Of a stretch of DNA of 38,360 nucleotides, positions 32,699 through 38,360 are shown one piece after another (position 1 is the stretch's first letter; the number at the start of each line of letters is the position of its first letter). Below the pieces are notes generated by a model, which ran no database searches, had not been told where the DNA came from, and saw only the letters and a list, made by a program, of their open reading frames with translations. A program made the position numbers and the translations under genes. The DNA comes from Granulicella sp. (GTDB lineage: Bacteria > Acidobacteriota > Terriglobia > Terriglobales > Acidobacteriaceae). The stretch covers positions 1 to 38,360 of the forward strand of contig PLOT01000152.1 in the NCBI GenBank assembly GCA_003142215.1, in the 5' to 3' direction.

Positions 32699-34504
32699 GT
32701 GGTGCGGTCTCAATCAATCGGTCTCTTGCTCTCTCTCGCGCTGGCAATTCCTGCTGCCAGCCAGGTTTCTGCCCGGACTCCCAACCAGAATCCGGCGCCG
32801 GGTCCAGCCGGGCCTCGCGCGCAGGGTCGCGCGCCGGCTCCCGCGGCCCAACCTGGTCTGCCCGCGCCGACGGAGCGCATAGGAGGCCGTCCGATCCACA
32901 ATGAGGCCGAGCGCGCCGCGCGGTGGAAGGTGGTTGCGATGCCGTACTCGCGGGCCGGACTGACGCCCGCCGAGCAGCAGATGATCGCCAAGCTCGCCGA
33001 CGCGTGCCACCTGATGGATGAGATATATCTGCGCCAGAGCGACCTGGGCGGCTGGGCGCTCTTCCACACGACGCAGAACGCCGACCTGTACCGACTGTTC
33101 TCGATCAATGGGAGCCGGTGGGACCTGGTCGACCGCAACTCCCCGGTCATCGGCGAAGAACCGCTGGTGCCGGGCCACGAGCTTTATCCGTTCGGGACCA
33201 CCAGCGCTGTGATTGAGCAATACGCCGCGGTGCATCCGGATCAGAAGGCTGCTCTCTACAGCCCGTGGACGGTGGTCCGGTCGGCGCCGCTTGACCTTGC
33301 GCCCGCTTTGAGCCAGCCGGTGGCAAGCGTTGCCGGCCATCTCTTCACCTATCCCTATCACGAGGCTTATGCGGAGTGGGTGAAGCCGATTGCCGCCGAT
33401 CTGCGGGCGGCGGCGAAGCTCTCGCCCGATCCGGCCTTCGCGCATTTTCTGAATCTGCGTGCCCAGGCCCTGCTCACCGACGATTACTACGCCAGCGATG
33501 TTGCATGGCTCGACCTGAAGGACCCGAAGATCGATCTGATCTTTGCGCCGTATGAGACGTATCTCGATGGCGTCCTCGGGGTGAAAACCTCGTATGGCGG
33601 GGCGATCCTGGTCCGCAATGAGGCGGAGAGCCGTAAGCTGGCGATCTATCGGCAGCACGAGGCTGCAATGCAGCAGGCGCTGCCGATCCCTGCGGAGGAT
33701 AGGCCTTCGAAGCAGGGTCAGGCAACGCCGATGGAGGTCGTCAACGCTCCATTGCGAGCCGGTGACCTGCACTATGGATACCAGGCTGTCGCGGACAATC
33801 TGCCCAACGATCCGCGCATCCACGCCGAGAAGGGGTCGAAAAAAATCTTCTTCAAGAACTTCATGGACGCGCGGGTGGAATATGTGATTCTTCCGGTCGC
33901 GCAGAAGATGTTGACGCCGGCCGAGACCAAAGACGTAAGCAGCGAAGGCTATATGACGGGCACGATTCTGCATGAGATCTCGCACGGGCTTGGACCTGCG
34001 TATGCGCATGTGGATGGGAAGCAGGTCACGATCAATGAGGCGATCGGGCCGGCGTACAGCGGGTTGGAGGAAGCTAAAGCCGACACGACGGGCATCTACC
34101 TTGCCAAGTGGCTGGTGGACCAGAAGCTGCTGCCGCCGACCGAACTCAACGGCATCTACGCATCGTACGTCGCGGGGATCTTTCGCACGCTCCGTTTCGG
34201 CACGGGCGAGGCGCACGGGCGCGCGGAGATGATGGAGTTCAACTACCTGCTCGAACATGGCGCGCTTGCGCAGGGGGCCGATGGCAAGTACGCCATCGAC
34301 TACGCTGCGATGGCCGCGGCGGTCGGGTCGCTCGCTCAGCAACTGCTCACGTTCGAGGCCCATGGCGACCGCGCCGGGGTTGAGGCGTGGTTCGCCAAGT
34401 ACGACGTCATGCCGCCGGCGCTGACCCGCGCTCTCGGATCGACCTCCGGCATTCCCGTCGATATCACACCCGAATTCGAACTCGCCCGCGGGGTGCGCCC
34501 ATGA
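32699..34504 (+). CDS. Secreted M49-like (dipeptidyl-peptidase III type) metallopeptidase
   Basis: A 601-residue exported zinc peptidase. GTG 32699 has GAGG about 8 bases upstream. Signal peptide about 1-25 (SIGLLLSLALAIPAASQVSA), then a Pro/Ala-rich linker to about 58. Zinc site: H425-E-I-S-H429 (ILHEISHGLGPA) and E457-E-A-K-A-D462. The spacing and the ETYLDGVLGVKTSYGGAILVRN segment match the M49 family. Classical DPP III has a six-residue HExxGH, whereas this protein has a five-residue HExxH; the EExxxD second motif is kept. Substrate unknown; probably peptides in the periplasm. It overlaps the next gene by four bases. Confidence 0.82.
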   Translation: MVRSQSIGLLLSLALAIPAASQVSARTPNQNPAPGPAGPRAQGRAPAPAAQPGLPAPTERIGGRPIHNEAERAARWKVVAMPYSRAGLTPAEQQMIAKLADACHLMDEIYLRQSDLGGWALFHTTQNADLYRLFSINGSRWDLVDRNSPVIGEEPLVPGHELYPFGTTSAVIEQYAAVHPDQKAALYSPWTVVRSAPLDLAPALSQPVASVAGHLFTYPYHEAYAEWVKPIAADLRAAAKLSPDPAFAHFLNLRAQALLTDDYYASDVAWLDLKDPKIDLIFAPYETYLDGVLGVKTSYGGAILVRNEAESRKLAIYRQHEAAMQQALPIPAEDRPSKQGQATPMEVVNAPLRAGDLHYGYQAVADNLPNDPRIHAEKGSKKIFFKNFMDARVEYVILPVAQKMLTPAETKDVSSEGYMTGTILHEISHGLGPAYAHVDGKQVTINEAIGPAYSGLEEAKADTTGIYLAKWLVDQKLLPPTELNGIYASYVAGIFRTLRFGTGEAHGRAEMMEFNYLLEHGALAQGADGKYAIDYAAMAAAVGSLAQQLLTFEAHGDRAGVEAWFAKYDVMPPALTRALGSTSGIPVDITPEFELARGVRP

Positions 34505-36258
34505 AATACATTCTCGTCAGTCTGCTCGCTGTCTCTACCGCCTTCGCCGCCATCCCTGCTCCTGGCCAGCAGAAGCTCACGCTGCATCATCATGATGCTG
34601 CGCACCAGCCTCCTGGCACCATTGTGATTCCGGCATCGGATTTCTTCGTGGACTTTCCCGAAGGCGATACCAGCGGCGGCGGCGGCGGCGGACGCCGTGG
34701 TGCTGCCACTGTGTGGGAATTCAATAACTCCTCGCTGACCCTGGCGGTCGCAGGCGACGCCGCCGCGAAGATTCCGGTCAAGGAGGGTGGCGCCTATCAC
34801 CTGTTTGTGCGTGGCAGCGGCACGGCCGCGAGTTCGTTCCACGTCGCCATCGACGGCAAGCAGGATCCCACCAGCTTTGGTCAGGGAGCCATGCAACTAC
34901 AGCGTGGTGGCGACTTCACGCTGAAGCCGGGGACGGTCGAGATCAAACTCACTTCGATACAGCCTCGGCCAATATTTAACGTGCTGGTTCTAACCAAAAA
35001 TGCAAACTTCACGGAAGACGACCTGAAACCGCTGGAGTTGCCGGCCGAGGTGAAGCTGCTGCATGAGTACACGATTGCGCCGTCCAATATCGTCAAATTC
35101 GGCGATGTCGATGGGTCTGGAAAATACGCGATCCTGGATATCACCAACAACTACTCCACCATCATGTATGCCAACGATGGCCACGTTCTATGGCGCTGGG
35201 ATGCGCCGCCAACGACCCAGGGCGACCCGCGTGGCAACGAAGCGGCGGGAGTTCTCTGGGACTTTCATCACACCGGCCGCGATGAACTGGCGCACTGGCG
35301 CGAGACTCCCGACGGCAAGGAGTGGCTGGTGCTGGCCGATGGGCGCACTGGCGACATCATCAAGAAGGTGCCCTGGCCCGCGCCGCCGTTGCCGCATGTG
35401 GATAACAACTACCGCATGGCGGTGGCGAAGTTTCACAAGGATTCGGACGGGCCGGACACGCTGCTGGTGCTGGTCGATACCGGCGGTTATATCTCATTGA
35501 CGGCCTACGACAAGGACCTCAATCAGCTATGGCAGCACGCTGAACACCGCTTGAAAGATTACTTCGGCCACTACATCTATCCCTGGGACGTCAATGGCGA
35601 TGGCATCGACGAGGTCGTCATCAGCCACCTCTGCCTGGACGCGCAGGGCAATGAAGTCTGGAACAACGCCAAGTACTTCGAGGACAATCACGACCACATG
35701 GACGCGATGGAGTTCTTCGACATGAATGGCGACGGCAAGCCGGAGCTTCTGATCGGCCAGTCGGACGCGGGGACGCTGGAGTACAACGCGCAGAACGGGA
35801 AGATGATCTGGCAGAACAACTCCGACCACTCGCAGCAGGTGACGGCAGGCTACATCCTGGGCGATTCCAAGACGCCCCAGGTGGTCACCAATGGAAGGAC
35901 CTACGTGAACGGCCTCAGCGCGCAACTTTACTGGTTCGACAATCAAGGTCGGCTGCTTGAAACGTGGCCGGCGCATCCCCTGGGCGGGAACCCGAACTTT
36001 GTGCGCGGCGACTGGTTTGGGACGGGCAAGCGGACATATTTCTGGTACCGGTTCAAACTGGAGCCGGATGGCAACGCGACCCTCTACTTCAAGGGGGAGG
36101 CGTACCACATGTTCGACTTCGAGCACACCGGGGCCGACCAGGTGATCACGCTGGACGGCCCGACGCTGCGTGTCTATGGGTACGCCAACATCACCCCGCA
36201 CCCAAAGCCGTGCGATGCCGAGTGCCGTAAACTCATCGCCAACCATACGCATTACTAG
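34501..36258 (+). CDS. Secreted FG-GAP/VCBS-repeat protein, polysaccharide-lyase-like propeller
   Basis: A 585-residue exported protein. ATG 34501 overlaps the peptidase stop (ATGA), so translation is coupled. Signal peptide about 1-23 (YILVSLLAVSTAFAAIPAPG). A beta-rich N-terminal domain with a six-Gly run (SGGGGGGRRG near 60) resembles a carbohydrate-binding sandwich (AYHLFVRGSGTAASSFHVAI). From about 195 come propeller blades with calcium-loop motifs: GDVDGSGKYAILD, PWDVNGDGIDEVVIS and DMNGDGKPELLIG. The layout recalls rhamnogalacturonan lyase family 11-like propellers, but I see no catalytic signature, so activity is unproven. Two Cys near the end (CDAEC) may form a disulfide. Confidence 0.75.
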   Translation: MKYILVSLLAVSTAFAAIPAPGQQKLTLHHHDAAHQPPGTIVIPASDFFVDFPEGDTSGGGGGGRRGAATVWEFNNSSLTLAVAGDAAAKIPVKEGGAYHLFVRGSGTAASSFHVAIDGKQDPTSFGQGAMQLQRGGDFTLKPGTVEIKLTSIQPRPIFNVLVLTKNANFTEDDLKPLELPAEVKLLHEYTIAPSNIVKFGDVDGSGKYAILDITNNYSTIMYANDGHVLWRWDAPPTTQGDPRGNEAAGVLWDFHHTGRDELAHWRETPDGKEWLVLADGRTGDIIKKVPWPAPPLPHVDNNYRMAVAKFHKDSDGPDTLLVLVDTGGYISLTAYDKDLNQLWQHAEHRLKDYFGHYIYPWDVNGDGIDEVVISHLCLDAQGNEVWNNAKYFEDNHDHMDAMEFFDMNGDGKPELLIGQSDAGTLEYNAQNGKMIWQNNSDHSQQVTAGYILGDSKTPQVVTNGRTYVNGLSAQLYWFDNQGRLLETWPAHPLGGNPNFVRGDWFGTGKRTYFWYRFKLEPDGNATLYFKGEAYHMFDFEHTGADQVITLDGPTLRVYGYANITPHPKPCDAECRKLIANHTHY

Positions 36259-36449
36259 GGCCGAATCATGGGACTGCTGGCCGGTGCGTCGAGGACAAAG
36301 ACAGTACCATCGCCACCAATCGGCAGACGAATGCCTGGAGCAACTTTGGTTGGCTTGGGGGTCTGCGCGTTGCACTGAATCATGCCGAATAGAGCGATGA
36401 CTGCAAAGAATGTTTGTGTATGTATGGTGAGAGAAATATCGCAAGCCAT
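36255..36449 (-). CDS. Possible small secreted protein
   Basis: A 64-residue frame from ATG 36449 (or 69 residues from ATG 36464) to TAG 36255. The N-terminus looks like a signal peptide: polar start, then TFFAVIALFGMIQC and cleavage near NAQ. The C|NAQ context could also be a lipobox-like cysteine. The mature part is short and Pro-rich (TPKPTKVAPGIRLPIGGDGT and FVLDAPASSP). Its stop overlaps the stop of the convergent propeller gene by three bases (CTAG). No family recognised; it may be chance. Confidence 0.4.
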   Translation of the reverse strand: MACDISLTIHTQTFFAVIALFGMIQCNAQTPKPTKVAPGIRLPIGGDGTVFVLDAPASSPMIRP

Positions 36450-36472
36450 CGAATTGCAAAGCATTTTTGCAG

Positions 36473-37273
36473 TTATAGGTTGAGCTTCTTGAAGATGCGC
36501 TCGGGAATGTGGCGGACGATGAACATGATGGGCAGAAAAATGATCGGAACATAGAGCGTGTCCACGCGCTTGTCGATGGCTTTGACAATGGTCGCGGCCA
36601 CCTTGTGTACGTCGGCGAACTTCTCCGCGCCCTTCATCCCTGCGGTCATCGAGGTCTTCACCGGACCCGGCTTGATCGTAATTACGGTCACGCCCTCGCG
36701 ATCGACGCGGTTGCGCAGTCCGCTCAAGTACGTGCTTAGGCCTGCCTTGGATGCACCGTACATGTAGTTCGACTTGCGCCCGCGTTCGCCCGCCACCGAT
36801 GACAGCACCGCGATCACCCCCGCATGGCGCTGCAAGCAGTAGTTCGCCAGCCACGTCAGCAGCGAGACCGGAGCCATGAAGTTGGTGTATATGATCTGCG
36901 CCGCGTGCTCGAACTCCTGCTCGCCGCGCGCCTGGTCGCCCAGAATGCCGTGCGCCAGGAACGCAATGTCCATCCCGGTCAGCGAGTTCACCGCATGAGC
37001 CAGCAGCTCGGCGTGTTTGTCTGTGTCGTCCAGATCGGCGACGGCGGTGCCAACGTACGACGCGCCGCGCAGCTTCAGGTCCGCCGCAACCGCGGCCAGC
37101 TTCTCCGCGTTGCGCGCCACCAGAAACATCTGCGCGCCCTCCGCCGCCCAGATGCGGCAGGTCGCCTCGGCGATGCCGGAGGTCGCGCCCAGAACCAGAA
37201 TCTTCTTCGCAATCACTGCTTCGGAGCTTGCAGCAAGCGACGCATCCAAAGGCCGCGTAACAAGTGTACTCAT
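36473..37273 (-). CDS. SDR-family reductase, DprE2-like
   Basis: A 266-residue short-chain dehydrogenase. ATG 37273 overlaps the stop of the upstream flavoprotein gene by four bases. NAD(P)-binding motif GATSGIAEA near 30-38, the NFMAP region near 120, catalytic Ser in VLSSVAGERG and Y-x3-K in YMYGASKAG. The C-terminal hydrophobic stretch (LYVPIIFLPIMFIVRHIPERIF) is typical of DprE2 and relatives. With DprE1 this enzyme epimerises decaprenylphosphoryl ribose to arabinose in mycobacteria. Here the lipid-linked sugar substrate is unknown. Pairing with the DprE1-like gene is the main support for the assignment. Confidence 0.85.
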   Translation of the reverse strand: MSTLVTRPLDASLAASSEAVIAKKILVLGATSGIAEATCRIWAAEGAQMFLVARNAEKLAAVAADLKLRGASYVGTAVADLDDTDKHAELLAHAVNSLTGMDIAFLAHGILGDQARGEQEFEHAAQIIYTNFMAPVSLLTWLANYCLQRHAGVIAVLSSVAGERGRKSNYMYGASKAGLSTYLSGLRNRVDREGVTVITIKPGPVKTSMTAGMKGAEKFADVHKVAATIVKAIDKRVDTLYVPIIFLPIMFIVRHIPERIFKKLNL

Positions 37274-38360
37274 AGGGTCGGTCCTCCTCCCGTGACGCGC
37301 TCCCAGAAGCTGGAGTTCAACATTGGGTCGCGGTACTGTGCAAACTGCCGCCACTGCGGGTAGAAGGTCTGGAACTGCGCCGGGGTCATGGCCGCGTCCT
37401 TGGCGGAATAGAGCCGTCCACCAAACTCCAGCGTCATGTCTCCCAGCCGCTTGAGCAGTGGAAAGGTCAGATCGGGCTTGATCGGGAAGTCCAGCGCCAA
37501 CATGATGCCGGCCTGGGGAAAGCTCATCATCCCCAGCGAAGGAATCTCGCCGAAGGCCTTCAACACCGCCAGGAAACTGGCCAGCCCGGACTTCGCGATC
37601 TCGCGCAGAATCTCGATCGTCCCCTCCTTCGCGTGCTGCCACGGAATCGCGTACTGGAACTGCACCAGCCCGCGCTTGCCGTATCCGCGGTTCCAGTGCA
37701 GCACCGCGTCCAGCGGATAGAAGAACGGCTCGTAGTCCTGCACCGTCTTCACGTGCGCCTTCATCTGCTTGTGGAAGAAGACCGAGTTGAAGAGGCTCAC
37801 CGTGGTATGGTTCAGCGCGAAGCCGGGAAAGTCGAACGGGACGCTCAGCTTCGGCTCGGGCGACCGCTTCAACTCGCCGGACACCTTCGAGTGTTCGCCC
37901 AGCATGAAGACGCCGCGCGCAAAGTTCCTGCCCGTCGAGGCGCAATCCACCCAGCTCACGGTGTACTCCACGTTCTGGTACTGCTGCTTCAGGTCGAGAA
38001 ACTCGTCGATGCCGTGGAACTGGATTCCCTCGTAGTCGATCTTGCGCGAGACGATCGACCGCAGCCGCAACTGCGCCCAGGTGATGACGCCGGTCAGGCC
38101 CATTCCGCCGATCGTCGCGGCGTACCAGTCCGGATTCTGGGTGGCCGAACAGAGCCTGCGGCTGCCGTCCGAGCGCACCAGTTCAAAGCTTGGAACGTGG
38201 TTGCCAAACGAGCCCGCAGCCTCGTGGTTCTTGCCGTGGATGTCGTTGGCGATTGCGCCGCCAAGAGTGACGTACTTGGTGCCGGGAGTTACTGGGAGGA
38301 AGAATCCGCGCGGCACAGCGAAGTCGAGAATCTTCGCCAGCGACACGCCCGCCTCGGCGG
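37270..38360 (-). CDS. DprE1-like FAD-dependent oxidoreductase, partial
   Basis: A flavoprotein whose N-terminus lies beyond the right edge; 363 residues are visible. FAD-domain segment LGGAIANDIHGKNHEAAGSF followed by GNHV closely matches mycobacterial DprE1, as do GGMGLTGVI, FYPLDAVLHWNRGYGKRGLV, QFQYAIP, the ALDFPIK segment and FGGRLYSAKDA near the end, whose Lys corresponds to the DprE1 flavin/substrate lysine. The DprE1 cysteine targeted by benzothiazinones (NICVDFPIK) is Ala here (MLALDFPIK). It oxidises C2 of a lipid-phosphoryl pentose if the role is conserved. Upstream partner of the DprE2-like reductase. Confidence 0.88.
   Translation of the reverse strand, partial: AEAGVSLAKILDFAVPRGFFLPVTPGTKYVTLGGAIANDIHGKNHEAAGSFGNHVPSFELVRSDGSRRLCSATQNPDWYAATIGGMGLTGVITWAQLRLRSIVSRKIDYEGIQFHGIDEFLDLKQQYQNVEYTVSWVDCASTGRNFARGVFMLGEHSKVSGELKRSPEPKLSVPFDFPGFALNHTTVSLFNSVFFHKQMKAHVKTVQDYEPFFYPLDAVLHWNRGYGKRGLVQFQYAIPWQHAKEGTIEILREIAKSGLASFLAVLKAFGEIPSLGMMSFPQAGIMLALDFPIKPDLTFPLLKRLGDMTLEFGGRLYSAKDAAMTPAQFQTFYPQWRQFAQYRDPMLNSSFWERVTGGGPTL

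Noticed and set aside
32714-34363. 549-codon frame antisense to the M49-like peptidase
   Set aside because: Composition of a codon-bias shadow; the sense strand has signal peptide and zinc motifs.
35527-36588. 353-codon minus-strand frame across the propeller gene end
   Set aside because: Antisense to the calcium-loop coding region, no motif; only the short separate frame at 36255-36449 was kept.

Overview
The window looks like chromosomal DNA of an acidobacterium of the Terriglobia type (relatives such as Granulicella, Edaphobacter or Terriglobus). This is inferred from the G+C-rich codon use, the gene neighbourhoods, many secreted or outer-membrane proteins ending in aromatic residues, and characteristic intergenic palindromes. 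No taxonomic search was possible.

Left edge (1-2231): the end of a large serine recombinase runs into a truncated comM/yifB gene. An integrated element has split comM at its conserved NPCPCGYL site, and the last 13 codons and the stop of the recombinase lie in comM DNA. A HEAT-repeat secreted protein follows. A long gene-poor stretch (3446-5828) then holds helically phased short repeats, hairpins, two related small-RNA/terminator cassettes around a 50-residue membrane protein, REP-like palindromes and one unknown coiled-coil membrane protein.

5829-17508 is a cell-elongation block: mreC, mreD, mrdA (PBP2), an antisense secreted hydrolase, rodA, a HigBA-like toxin-antitoxin (TA) pair with a divergent lone antidote gene, and a 1267-residue RNase E/G whose S1 domain is split by a disordered insert of roughly 790 residues.

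17626-22695 alternates ordinary genes (outer-membrane barrel, GT2 glycosyltransferase) with three more TA modules: FitAB/VapBC, AbrB-PIN and BrnTA. Each TA locus has its own perfect palindromic operator, and two appear to be transcribed as leaderless mRNAs.

22704-25409: a VKOR-family quinone-linked disulfide oxidoreductase is coupled to an MqnC homologue that has lost its radical-SAM cysteines. Divergent from it are two tandemly duplicated stand-alone CZB zinc-binding proteins.

25522-32291: obgE, two paralogous outer-membrane barrels, nadD, xseA and (opposite strand) guaA. The nadD and xseA genes carry heptanucleotide arrays inside coding sequence. 32699-38360: a secreted M49-type peptidase overlapping a secreted VCBS/FG-GAP protein, a possible small secreted protein, and a DprE2/DprE1-like pair cut by the right edge.

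The strongest candidates for undescribed biology are the VKOR plus radical-SAM-dead MqnC pair, the S1-nested disordered region of RNase E/G, the tandem CZB proteins and the paired small-RNA cassettes.
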